A stretch of DNA of 15,679 bases from Clostridia bacterium (GTDB lineage Bacteria > Bacillota_A > Clostridia > TANB77 > CAG-508): positions 1 to 15,679 of the forward strand of contig JAAVZD010000077.1 of NCBI GenBank assembly GCA_022791475.1, in the 5' to 3' direction. Made by a program: the position numbers and the translations under genes. Shown in pieces: positions 6,043 to 13,822 of the stretch (position 1 is the first letter of the stretch; each line of letters opens with the position of its first letter). The notes under the pieces were generated by a model. That model did not search any database. It saw only the letters and a list, made by a program, of their open reading frames with translations, and was not told the DNA's origin.

Positions 6043-6978
6043 ATGGCAAAGAGGAAACCCAAGCTGGAATTTAGATATTACGAAATAGAACCTAATGAAC
6101 AAGTACTTGCACTTCTTGGGGAGAATTGGAGAAGGACTTATGGAAAAGACATTGACAGGCTACACTTTCATAATTATATGGAAGTTGGAATCTGTCATGA
6201 AGGACATGGGGAAACTATTCTGAGGGATAAGGTACAATCTTTTGAAGAGGAATGTGTTATTATTGTGCCGCCCAATTACCCACATAGTAATATGGCTGAC
6301 TTTGGTACTACGGCATATTGGGAATGGCTGTATTTAGACATTGACAGTGTACTTCAGGATATGAAGGAGCTATCCTTTAGTAAACTAGATACGGACTATA
6401 TGCGAAATGAACTGTATAAGACGGCATTGTTCTTTCATCAGAAAGAATATCCGAAGATTAGTGATATCATTCTGAAAGTTCGCGAAGAATGTGATAAAAA
6501 GGCATATATGTACAGGGAGACAGTAAAAGGTCTGCTACAATCTTTTGTTGTAGAACTTTTACGTATTCATAATGTACATGCAGACATGCCAAGGAAAAGT
6601 GCCAGGAATTTTCAGATAGCTCCAGCGCTTAGTTATGTGAAAGGACATTATAATGAAGAAATCAAGATTCAAAATCTGGCAGAGGTTTGTGGAATTAGTG
6701 AAACTCATTTTAGAAGGATATTTCAGGAATGCATGAATATGGGACCCAACGATTACATCAATGTAATTCGAATTCAAGAAGCGAGCAGACTTTTGTTGAA
6801 AAGTTTTGCGACAATGGAAGAGATCGCATTTCAGGTAGGGTACGGAGACGTATCGACATTTACCAGAAACTTTAAGAAAATGTTTGGAATGACACCTTAC
6901 CAATGGAAGCGGTCACCGGATAATTATTCGGGACATATGTTAGATTCCAAAGTCAGCGTGTTGAGGGGATGGGAGTAG
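6043..6978 (+). CDS. AraC-family transcriptional regulator of the sugar locus
   Basis: A 311-residue two-domain regulator. The N-terminal cupin-like sensor (about residues 10-170) shows LHFHNYMEVGICHEGHGETI from residue 40 and VPPNYPHSN further on, the usual carbohydrate-sensing half. The C-terminal double HTH spans about 189-290 (IQNLAEVCGISETHFRRIF, then MEEIAFQVGYGDVSTFTRNF and FGMTPYQWK), and a 21-residue tail follows. AGAGGAG at 6029-6035, 7 nt before ATG 6043, sets the start over an in-frame ATG at 6016. The gene directly precedes an ABC sugar-uptake operon, and a shared upstream repeat links the two, so it most likely activates the operon when the sugar is present. B. subtilis controls its galactan genes with a LacI-type protein instead. 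Confidence 0.9.
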   Translation: MAKRKPKLEFRYYEIEPNEQVLALLGENWRRTYGKDIDRLHFHNYMEVGICHEGHGETILRDKVQSFEEECVIIVPPNYPHSNMADFGTTAYWEWLYLDIDSVLQDMKELSFSKLDTDYMRNELYKTALFFHQKEYPKISDIILKVREECDKKAYMYRETVKGLLQSFVVELLRIHNVHADMPRKSARNFQIAPALSYVKGHYNEEIKIQNLAEVCGISETHFRRIFQECMNMGPNDYINVIRIQEASRLLLKSFATMEEIAFQVGYGDVSTFTRNFKKMFGMTPYQWKRSPDNYSGHMLDSKVSVLRGWE

Positions 6979-7060
6979 GATGTGATGATTCTGTATGATT
7001 CAATGTGTATACCTCAAACTATAAGTTGTATATGGAAATGAGTATATACTTTGGAAATGG

Positions 7061-7121
7061 TAGAATATGCTTTTTTTTTGGTAGAATAAAAACGCAATGC
7101 AACAATGAAATCGATTACAAT
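7061..7121 (+). promoter_or_regulatory. candidate AraC operator and promoter of the uptake operon
   Basis: TAGAATATGC, nine T, then GGTAGAATAAAAACGCAAT (7061-7098) is the second copy of the repeat found before araC. A -10-like TACAAT lies at 7116-7121, 17 nt after the repeat, again without a good -35. The perfect 10-bp palindrome AGTATATACT (7041-7050) lies just upstream and may be an additional site. Confidence 0.6.
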
Positions 7122-7204
7122 TATACCTATAAAATTAGCTCAAAGAGGCGCAAAAACATACAGATTGCACAACGACCTCTTGGGCAAAAAGGAGGATGAT
7201 AAAT

Positions 7205-8536
7205 ATGAAAAAAAGATTTGTTTCAATGTTGCTTGCAGGAGTGATGATATTCTCTCTGACTGCCTGTGGGGGTAACAGCGGTGGTGCTGGTTCAGGCAAT
7301 GATACCTCGGATGGAAGTACAGCCATGGGTACAAGTGATGATGAGAACACATTGACAGTTGCTGCATGGGATCCGAACTTCAATATTCCAGCTCTTAAAG
7401 CAGCAGCGGCAGACTACAAGGAGAATGTGAATAAGGATTTTGTTCTTGACATCAAAGAACAGGCCGGTTCACAGGATATTGAGACTGCAATTACTACAGC
7501 GGCATCTTCAGGTAAGTATGAGACACTGCCGGATATGGTACTCTTTCAGGATCACTGGATTCAGAAGTTTGTAGCAGATTATCCGGATGCATGGCAGAAT
7601 GTAGACGATATTGATATCAACTGGGATGATTTCTATGCAGAGAAGATTGATTATTCTACGATAGACGGCATTCACTATGGCGTGCCGGTTGACGGCGGTA
7701 CGGTTATCATGGCCTATCGTGTAGACCTTCTTGATGAGGCTGGGTACACCATTGATGATATGAAGGGAATTACATGGGAGAAATTCATCGAGGTTGGAAA
7801 GGCAGTAAAGGAAAAAACCGGTAAGGCTCTTTTGTGCATGAACAGTGATGGAAATGATTTGGTATATATCATGTTGCAGGCAGAAGGAGTGTCACAATTC
7901 AAAGATGGAAAACCGTATATCACGGAAAATGACAAGCTCAAAGAGATTGTCCAGTTGATTGTTGATATGACCAAAGAGGGTGTGTTGCTTTTGCCTAACA
8001 GTTGGTCAGATTACACTGATAAGGCAATTCAGGGTGACCAGGTTGCAGGCGTTATGAACGGAAACTGGATTATTCCAACTATTGAGGCTGTAGAGGCAAA
8101 TAGTGGAAAGTGGGAGATTACATCCATGCCCACATTGAGCGGTGAAGAAGGATATGCTTCTAACGGAGGTGCTTCTCTGTATATCACAGCTAACTGTAAA
8201 AAAACAGAACTTGCGAAAGACTTCCTTGCCTATACATTCGGTGGAAGCACTGTAACTTATGACGGAGCTCTTAAAGATGGCGGCGTAGTAGCCACATATA
8301 TTCCTGCCGGTGAATCGGAAGTGTACAATGAAGGTGTAGAGTTCTTTAATAATACACCAATCTATGCGCAGATATCGGAGATGGGTGCCAATGTAGAGAC
8401 GATTGAGCAGAGTCCGTTCCATTATACATGTCGTGAAAAACTTGGCGCGGCGATTGTCAATATTGTAAACGGCGGAGACTTGGAAGAGGAACTTAAAGGT
8501 GCGGAAGATCAGTTGAATTTTGAGATGGGTAATTAA
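7205..8536 (+). CDS. ABC transporter sugar-binding lipoprotein
   Basis: A 443-residue extracellular solute-binding protein (family 1, the MalE-like group) that captures oligosaccharide outside the membrane and hands it to the permeases. The lipoprotein signal runs MKKRFVSMLLAGVMIFSLTAC with the lipidated Cys21 in LTAC, followed by a Gly/Ser/Asp-rich tether (about 22-48). The mature domain begins near TLTVAAWDPNFN and has the hinge-type VPVDGGTVIMAYRVDLLDEA typical of the family. AAAGGAGG at 7188-7195 lies 9 nt before ATG 7205; an ATG at 7196 touches the ribosome site and is rejected. It is first in the operon and separated from the permeases by a terminator. By neighbourhood the ligand is probably a beta-galacto-oligosaccharide; the sequence itself does not reveal the ligand. 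Confidence 0.93.
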   Translation: MKKRFVSMLLAGVMIFSLTACGGNSGGAGSGNDTSDGSTAMGTSDDENTLTVAAWDPNFNIPALKAAAADYKENVNKDFVLDIKEQAGSQDIETAITTAASSGKYETLPDMVLFQDHWIQKFVADYPDAWQNVDDIDINWDDFYAEKIDYSTIDGIHYGVPVDGGTVIMAYRVDLLDEAGYTIDDMKGITWEKFIEVGKAVKEKTGKALLCMNSDGNDLVYIMLQAEGVSQFKDGKPYITENDKLKEIVQLIVDMTKEGVLLLPNSWSDYTDKAIQGDQVAGVMNGNWIIPTIEAVEANSGKWEITSMPTLSGEEGYASNGGASLYITANCKKTELAKDFLAYTFGGSTVTYDGALKDGGVVATYIPAGESEVYNEGVEFFNNTPIYAQISEMGANVETIEQSPFHYTCREKLGAAIVNIVNGGDLEEELKGAEDQLNFEMGN

Positions 8537-8568
8537 TATTAAAAAATACATAAAATGTAAGATAAAAC

Positions 8569-8601
8569 GGGGAGAGCGGATTGCCGTTTTCCCCATTTTT
8601 T
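8569..8601 (+). terminator. intra-operon terminator between binding protein and permeases
   Basis: GGGGAGAGCGG (8569-8579) pairs with CCGTTTTCCCC (8584-8594), 11 bp with two G-U pairs and a 4-nt loop, then ATTTTTT. It lies 32 nt after the binding-protein stop and 21 nt before the permease start. Partial termination here would yield more binding protein than permease, as is usual in such operons. Confidence 0.8.
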
Positions 8602-8622
8602 ACGAAAAAAGGAGGACTTCGG

Positions 8623-9522
8623 GTGGAAAAGAAAAAAGGGATGAACCTGCTTCAAAAACAGTCAAGGGCCGGTTGGAGTTTCCTTGCACCAGCGACTTTG
8701 CTGATTGCAGTGATGAGCTTCTGGCCTATGGTCAGTGCTTTTATCACTTCATTAAAGACGGGCTCCAGCGCTGATATGCAGTGGGCCAGTCCAATTACAT
8801 ATAATTACACTAGAATGTTTGCGGATAAACTGTTCCTTCGTTCTATAGGCAACACTTTCCTATATCTGGCAGTTCAGGTACCAATTATGTTGGTGCTTGC
8901 AATTCTGCTTGCACAGCTGTTAAATAATCAACATTTAAAATTGAAGGGATTCTTTCGTACATGTGTATTTCTTCCCTGTGCTACAGCGTTGGTTTCGTAC
9001 TCCCTGATTTTTAAATCATTATTTGCTACGGAAGGATTGATCAACACAATTTTGGTTAATCTTGGTATTTTGTCCGAAAATTATAATTTTCTTGGAAATT
9101 CAACCAGTGCAAAGATAGTGATTATTATTGCCCTAATCTGGAGATGGACAGGGTACAACATGGTATTTTATCTGGCAGGTTTGCAAAATATTGAATACTC
9201 GGTATATGAGGCGGCCAAGATTGATGGAGCTAACGGGTGGCAAACTTTCTGGGGAATTACTGTACCGCTCTTAAAGCCAACGATTATCATGACATTTATC
9301 ATGTCTATCAATGGTACCTTGCAACTCTTTGACGAGTCTGTGAATTTAACAAACGGCGGACCGGCAAATTCTACGATTACTATGTCGCACTATATTTATA
9401 ATAATACCTTTGGTACTGGTGTTGCGAATTTCGGATATGCAACGGCCATGGCATTCCTTGTATTTATCATGGTGGGTGTCTTGGCATTGATCAATATGAA
9501 AGTAGGTGATACACGTGACTGA
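8623..9522 (+). CDS. ABC sugar permease, MalF/UgpA type
   Basis: A 299-residue inner-membrane permease with six predicted membrane segments, the first at about residues 20-42 (FLAPATLLIAVMSFWPMVSA). The ATPase-contact EAA loop is intact: EAAKIDGANGWQTFWGITVP from residue 196. I chose GTG 8623 because AAAGGAGG at 8608-8615 lies 7 nt upstream; a TTG at 8581 would lie inside the terminator hairpin. The stop overlaps the next gene by 8 nt, so translation of the two permeases is coupled. It corresponds to the GanP position of the galactan system in B. subtilis. No ATPase gene is nearby, so a shared MsmX-type ATPase is presumed. Confidence 0.92.
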   Translation: MEKKKGMNLLQKQSRAGWSFLAPATLLIAVMSFWPMVSAFITSLKTGSSADMQWASPITYNYTRMFADKLFLRSIGNTFLYLAVQVPIMLVLAILLAQLLNNQHLKLKGFFRTCVFLPCATALVSYSLIFKSLFATEGLINTILVNLGILSENYNFLGNSTSAKIVIIIALIWRWTGYNMVFYLAGLQNIEYSVYEAAKIDGANGWQTFWGITVPLLKPTIIMTFIMSINGTLQLFDESVNLTNGGPANSTITMSHYIYNNTFGTGVANFGYATAMAFLVFIMVGVLALINMKVGDTRD

Positions 9523-10345
9523 GAAAAAGAATAGAAGTATGATCCAAAGGCGGTTGATTCCAACTTATATTTTCCTGGCAATTGTATCATTCATTTCTGT
9601 ATTTCCATTCTATTGGATGATTTCTGCGGCGACAAATACATCCTTTGATGTGGCGCAGGGACGCATACTGCCAGGCAGTAATCTGTTAGTAAATTTTCAA
9701 AATCTGATTACTGGACAAAATCTGTGGGGAGCTATGTGGAATTCTTTCCGGTATTCTATCTTACAGACGATTATTGCACTGTTTATCTGTTCACTGGCGG
9801 GTTTTGGATTTGAGCTTTATCATGATAAGAAAAAGGATATGGTGTTTACCATTTTGCTTCTTGCTATGATGATTCCGGGTGTGGCAACAATGATTCCACT
9901 ATTTAAGATGATTGCAGGTATGAACTTATTGAACTCTGCACCAGGTTTTATTCTACCGGCAATCTCCACTCCGTTTTTGATCATGATGTTCCGTCAGAAT
10001 TCCAGGAACTTCCCAATAGATGTTATGGAAGCGGCCCGGATTGATGGATTAACTGAGTTTCAAATCTTTTTCCGCATGTATTTGCCGATGATGAAGTCTA
10101 CTTACGCAGCGGCTGCAGTTATTTCATTTATGAATGCATGGAACTCCTATCTGTGGCCGAAGGTTATCATGACGGATACTAATGCACAGACTATGCCAAT
10201 GTTGATAGCCAATCTTGCATCTGGCTATACGACAGATTATGGCTTACTGATGTTAGGCGTATTATTTTGTTCTGTGCCTACAATGGTCGTATTCTTCATA
10301 TTACAGAAGCAGTTTGCGGAAGGTATTACAGGAGCAATAAAATAG
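9515..10345 (+). CDS. ABC sugar permease, MalG/UgpE type
   Basis: A 276-residue permease, partner of the preceding one in the transmembrane heterodimer. Six membrane segments are evident, starting with IPTYIFLAIVSFISVFPFYW, and the EAA loop reads EAARIDGLTEFQIFFRMYLP from residue 172. I chose GTG 9515 since AGGTG at 9503-9507 lies 7 nt upstream; GTG 9506 is an alternative. It corresponds to GanQ in the B. subtilis arrangement. No hairpin terminator is visible after its stop, so transcription may continue into the glycosidase genes after a 392-nt gap. Confidence 0.92.
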   Translation: MTEKKNRSMIQRRLIPTYIFLAIVSFISVFPFYWMISAATNTSFDVAQGRILPGSNLLVNFQNLITGQNLWGAMWNSFRYSILQTIIALFICSLAGFGFELYHDKKKDMVFTILLLAMMIPGVATMIPLFKMIAGMNLLNSAPGFILPAISTPFLIMMFRQNSRNFPIDVMEAARIDGLTEFQIFFRMYLPMMKSTYAAAAVISFMNAWNSYLWPKVIMTDTNAQTMPMLIANLASGYTTDYGLLMLGVLFCSVPTMVVFFILQKQFAEGITGAIK

Positions 10346-10737
10346 GATATATAGAAATAAGAATTTTGGATAATAATCTGGTATCTCAATGACCAATACA
10401 GAGGATATTATAATTGCGATAGTCAGACTACTAGGAGAGTAATAAATGCTGTATTACATAGGAGTTCTCAAAAGTGTTCCTGGAAAACCAGTCAAGACAG
10501 TAACGCATAACATCTTCCCGGGAATGCACATCAATCATATAGTTGAGATACCGATTATTATAAATACACTTGAGAAGAATGCCAGTGGCATACTTTTTAA
10601 GCAACATAGCATGCGGGATATCTGCAGGCGCAGGTTTCTCGCATGCTGTTTTATAATATAGGAAACTTTGTTTCCTATATATCACAAAATCTTCCGTGAG
10701 GAGTGGTTAGATTTTATAAGAGAAAGGAGTCAGGATA
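10346..10737. other. 392-nt intergenic gap, possible gene remnant
   Basis: Two weak candidates overlap here. On the forward strand a 71-codon frame starts at 10446 with AGGAG at 10433-10437, but its protein is unconvincing. On the reverse strand 10685-10431 is open and reads in part ACEKPAPADIPHAMLLKKYA, loosely like an IS66-type transposase; it lacks a ribosome site and ends early. GCATGCG (10609-10615) and CGCATGC (10640-10646) are an inverted repeat, and a strong hairpin follows at 10657-10679. I see no confident gene or promoter. Confidence 0.35.
10657..10679. repeat. perfect 10-bp hairpin before the 610-residue protein gene
   Basis: TATAGGAAAC (10657-10666), loop TTT, GTTTCCTATA (10670-10679). 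There is no U-tract after it, so it is not a standard terminator. It may be an operator or an RNA processing or stability element 59 nt before the next start codon. Confidence 0.5.
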
Positions 10738-12570
10738 ATGGGTGAATTTATTTTGAATGTTATTCACAGACCGGAAATGGTGCCGGAATATTCGGCTACA
10801 GTTACCGGTCACGGAAAAGAAGAAGATATTGGAAATAAGAAACTTCTGACAGAATCTTTGGATATCTTCAAGACACAGCAGAGGATTGCGCATGAGAATG
10901 GTTTAAAGGTCACTATTCATATGACTTACGCAGCGCTTTTTAATGCAGAAGCTATTCAGATTGCGAAAGAGGATCACGAAAAATATGGAGATGAGATTGC
11001 GTTGTCGCTTTTAGGACTTCCGTGTGAACAATTCCGAGATAAATACAAAACGAAAGATTTTTGTATCTGGATGTTTTCTATGGAAGATAAGAAGACGATC
11101 GTAGATGATGTATTTACCAAATTCTACGAAATATTCGGATTTTATCCAGAGTCTACAGGGTCTTATTATCTGGATGCCGAACTCACTAACTATATTAAAG
11201 AAAAATACCCTTCGGTAAAATGTGCCATAGCTACATGTTGGGAAGAAGGCCCAAAGGCATATCATACCTGTAATAATTCGTGGTATACACTTTTTGACGG
11301 TGGCCCGTGGGCTCCATGGATTCCCTCAAAACAGAATACACATGCACCGGCGGCTGATGAAAAGGAAGACAGCGGTATCGTAGCAATCCCACACCTGTCC
11401 AGAGATCTGATTGCCTGCTATGACGGTAATGGTTCTAACTTTGGAACACATCCACAGAATGTGCTGAGAGGAATGATTTATGATTCCAAGATATGGGAAT
11501 TTTCGTATCTTTATAATCTGATTGATCAGTATAGGGATCAGGAGAAGTATAATAACGGCTATGCATATAATATGATGTTTGTGGGACCAGGCTGGATGAA
11601 TAAGATGGGACGTTGGGAAGCTCCTTATGAGCTGCTTCTTAAGTCCTATTCAGATGGATGTAAGTATTATGGAGATTTGAAAAAAGAAGGAAAACTGATT
11701 GATATGACTATGTCGGAATTCGCCGACTATTATCGTGAAAAGAAAACATATACAGAGCCGGAGTGCGCTCTATGGAGAGATATCCTTTATGGATCTGACA
11801 AGCAGCTTTTTTGGTATACAGATCCTTATATGAGGGTCGGCGTCAATATGGATCAGGGTGGAGCCATCTTCGATCTTCGGCCTTACGCTGCAAAGCTTAA
11901 GTGGGAGGTAGGCATAGGAACGAAACATGTACAGGATGCTTCCTATCCATTTCTGATTCAGGAGAAATACCGTGCTGGATATTTTACCCATTATGCAGGA
12001 GAAGGAACGATACGAAGCGCCAAAATCTGTTACGGTGGTGAAGAAATAGATTTATGCCTGTGCCGTACAAAAGCACATTTTTCCAAAGAAGGGAATATCA
12101 GGATACTGACTTTGGATCCGGTAGAAATCGAATTTTATGATTTAACAGTAAAGCTGCAGACCAGGATATATTTTGAGGAAGGAACAGGTGTCATTCATAT
12201 CTCTCGTGAAATCCTTGAAATGAGCAGACCTGACGCAAAAGTAGAGATTAATGAATATATGGTAGCGTGCTATGGCACCACGGAATATCCAGAGGATATG
12301 AGTGGAATCGTACTCCGCTGTGAAGGCGAAGATGCCAAAGAGATTATCTATGAGTATAGATGTAGAGAAGAAAGTTTAATTGATGCAAAAGCAGTGTCGG
12401 CAGTTATTACGGCGATTGAAACTAAAGTATCCATTGAGGCATCAAAAGGAGCAGAAGGTTATATTCGTGAGGGATATGCATTTTCGCCGATGTTTACTTT
12501 AGGCTATAAGAAGCTAGTATCAGATAAGGAGGTATTTGAAACATGGCTCAAGCTGGAAAAGGCAGATTAA
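10738..12570 (+). CDS. uncharacterised, probably carbohydrate-active 610-residue protein
   Basis: No signal peptide or membrane segment, so it should act in the cytoplasm. The N-terminal 350 residues look like a (beta/alpha) barrel: VTIHMTYAAL at 58-67 (His61), PESTGSYYLD from 137, CWEEGP from 167, DGGPWAPWIPSK at 187-198, and HLSRDL from His219. This pattern recalls glycoside hydrolase/deacetylase-type barrels (GH57-like, or the DUF3863 group), but I match it from memory and cannot assign it. The C-terminal third (about 360-605) is strand-rich and could be a beta-sandwich of the kind seen in glycosidases. Candidate catalytic residues are His61, Glu138, Glu169, Glu170 and His219. AAAGGAG at 10723-10729 lies 8 nt before the ATG. 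Placement between sugar permeases and GH53/GH42 genes points to a role in processing the imported sugar. Confidence 0.75.
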   Translation: MGEFILNVIHRPEMVPEYSATVTGHGKEEDIGNKKLLTESLDIFKTQQRIAHENGLKVTIHMTYAALFNAEAIQIAKEDHEKYGDEIALSLLGLPCEQFRDKYKTKDFCIWMFSMEDKKTIVDDVFTKFYEIFGFYPESTGSYYLDAELTNYIKEKYPSVKCAIATCWEEGPKAYHTCNNSWYTLFDGGPWAPWIPSKQNTHAPAADEKEDSGIVAIPHLSRDLIACYDGNGSNFGTHPQNVLRGMIYDSKIWEFSYLYNLIDQYRDQEKYNNGYAYNMMFVGPGWMNKMGRWEAPYELLLKSYSDGCKYYGDLKKEGKLIDMTMSEFADYYREKKTYTEPECALWRDILYGSDKQLFWYTDPYMRVGVNMDQGGAIFDLRPYAAKLKWEVGIGTKHVQDASYPFLIQEKYRAGYFTHYAGEGTIRSAKICYGGEEIDLCLCRTKAHFSKEGNIRILTLDPVEIEFYDLTVKLQTRIYFEEGTGVIHISREILEMSRPDAKVEINEYMVACYGTTEYPEDMSGIVLRCEGEDAKEIIYEYRCREESLIDAKAVSAVITAIETKVSIEASKGAEGYIREGYAFSPMFTLGYKKLVSDKEVFETWLKLEKAD

Positions 12571-12761
12571 ATTACAGATGTCCCTCCTGTTTTATGAGGG
12601 ATCTGGACATTGATATGTTTTATGACAAAGAAAAAGATGAATATTATTGTCTCCGTTGCCAGTATACAGGGAAAGAGGCGGATATCTTAGAAGGAAATGA
12701 GCAGGTACGGAATAAATATAAGGCGATGAACCTGAGGTATACAAAATTTGACTTTGATTAA
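12543..12761 (+). CDS. small zinc-ribbon protein in the sugar operon
   Basis: A 72-residue protein with two CxxC knuckles, CPSC (Cys13, Cys16) and CLRC (Cys36, Cys39), 19 residues apart, the geometry of a zinc ribbon. The C-terminal half is charged and helical (KEADILEGNEQVRNKYKAMN). It starts in another frame 28 nt inside the end of the 610-residue gene, with its own AAGGAGG at 12526-12532, 10 nt before the ATG, so it is expressed with that gene. Zinc ribbons bind nucleic acids or proteins; the partner is unknown. A perfect hairpin follows the stop. It is unusual for a glycosidase operon to carry such a gene, and I do not recognise a named family. Confidence 0.8.
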   Translation: MAQAGKGRLNYRCPSCFMRDLDIDMFYDKEKDEYYCLRCQYTGKEADILEGNEQVRNKYKAMNLRYTKFDFD

Positions 12762-12767
12762 GGAATG

Positions 12768-12796
12768 TGTGCCAGTAGCTTAAATCTACTGGCACA
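12768..12796. repeat. perfect 11-bp hairpin between zinc-ribbon and GH53 genes
   Basis: TGTGCCAGTAG (12768-12778), loop CTTAAAT, CTACTGGCACA (12786-12796). It begins 7 nt after one stop and ends 17 nt before the next start. No U-tract follows, so it probably protects or processes the message rather than ending it; weak termination is possible. Confidence 0.65.
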
Positions 12797-12813
12797 TTGT
12801 AGGGATTTCAGAC

Positions 12814-13812
12814 ATGAAAAAGATGATATATGGTGTGGATTTAGGATGGGCTACCCAGTTGGAGACTATGGGTTATCGGTGGTTAAACGAAGCTGGGAAG
12901 GAAACCGACGTTATAAAAGCTTCAAAAGAACTTGGCGCGAATGCAGTTCGTCTACGTGTATTCGTGAATCCGCCAAAAGGAGCTTTTTGGCAAAAAAGCG
13001 AAAATGAAATCTGTATGCTTGGTTTCTGTGACGCAGATCATGTGCTTCAGATGGCGAAACGAGTAAAGAATCATAAGATGAAGCTGATGATTGACTTTCA
13101 CTATAGTAATCATTTTGCAGATCCAATGTATCAAGATTTGCCGCAAGAATGGAAACACGATACAGATCAACAGTTGGAAATGAAAATAATGAATCATACA
13201 GAAGATGTATTAAAGCTATTCGCGGAGCATGACATCTATCCGGAATGGGTACAGGTAGGTAATGAGATTAATAATGGATTGATATGGCCAAGAGGAAATC
13301 TTCAAGAGTCCCCGAAACAGCTGGTACGTTTCTTGAATGCTGGTTATAATGCAGTTAAGAATGTGTGTCCTAACAGTCAGGTTATAACGCATTTGGCGGC
13401 AGTATGTGATGATGCATTATGTAAACCGTTCCTGAATAATTTTTTTGCAGAAAAGGGGAAAACGGATATATTGGGATTTTCATATTATCCTTATTGGGAA
13501 CAGTTTGAGAGCGATAAAGAAAGATTATCAGAAAAACTGAAAGAATATTCAAGAATATATCATAAGCCTGTAATGATTGTAGAAGTAGGTGGATTAGATT
13601 ATGATGACGAGGGAAGTTATAAGATTGTAGCAGATTGCATTGGTGCAATGAAAGAACAGGAAGGACAGGATGAGATGGGTGTATTTTACTGGGAACCAGA
13701 GGCAACAGCTGAGATACTTCCAGATAGATATCCATTATGTGCGGCAAAATTAGTAGATGAGAAGTTGCTAAAGTATACTAAGGCATTACAGGCATATAGA
13801 GATATTAGATAA
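12814..13812 (+). CDS. GH53 endo-beta-1,4-galactanase, apparently cytoplasmic
   Basis: A 332-residue glycoside hydrolase of family 53, which cleaves beta-1,4-galactan or its oligosaccharides in a retaining reaction. It starts directly with the catalytic barrel (MIYGVDLGWATQLETMGYRW, then GANAVRLRVFVNPP), the usual GH53 opening. Acid/base Glu151 lies in VGNEINNGL and nucleophile Glu257 in MIVEVGG; the spacing of 106 fits the family. DFHYSNHFADP, near residues 94-104, is the conserved active-site segment. No signal peptide is present, whereas most characterised GH53 enzymes are secreted; this one probably acts on imported oligosaccharides. AGGGA at 12801-12805 is a modest ribosome site 8 nt before the ATG. 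It corresponds to GanB in Bacillus galactan clusters. Confidence 0.9.
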   Translation: MKKMIYGVDLGWATQLETMGYRWLNEAGKETDVIKASKELGANAVRLRVFVNPPKGAFWQKSENEICMLGFCDADHVLQMAKRVKNHKMKLMIDFHYSNHFADPMYQDLPQEWKHDTDQQLEMKIMNHTEDVLKLFAEHDIYPEWVQVGNEINNGLIWPRGNLQESPKQLVRFLNAGYNAVKNVCPNSQVITHLAAVCDDALCKPFLNNFFAEKGKTDILGFSYYPYWEQFESDKERLSEKLKEYSRIYHKPVMIVEVGGLDYDDEGSYKIVADCIGAMKEQEGQDEMGVFYWEPEATAEILPDRYPLCAAKLVDEKLLKYTKALQAYRDIR

Positions 13813-13822
13813 GGAAAGATTA

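Noticed and set aside
5752..6102. Reverse-strand open frame of 116 codons
   Set aside because: It overlaps the araC start and operator, the protein is low-complexity and hydrophobic from AT-rich DNA, and it lacks a ribosome site.
8006..8596. Reverse-strand open frame of 196 codons
   Set aside because: It is antisense to the sugar-binding lipoprotein gene and the terminator after it; a shadow of biased codon use.
10446..10661. 71-codon forward frame with an AGGAG site 8 nt upstream
   Set aside because: The protein has no recognisable features, it overlaps inverted repeats and an equally open reverse frame, and its composition is not convincing. Kept only as part of the gap description.
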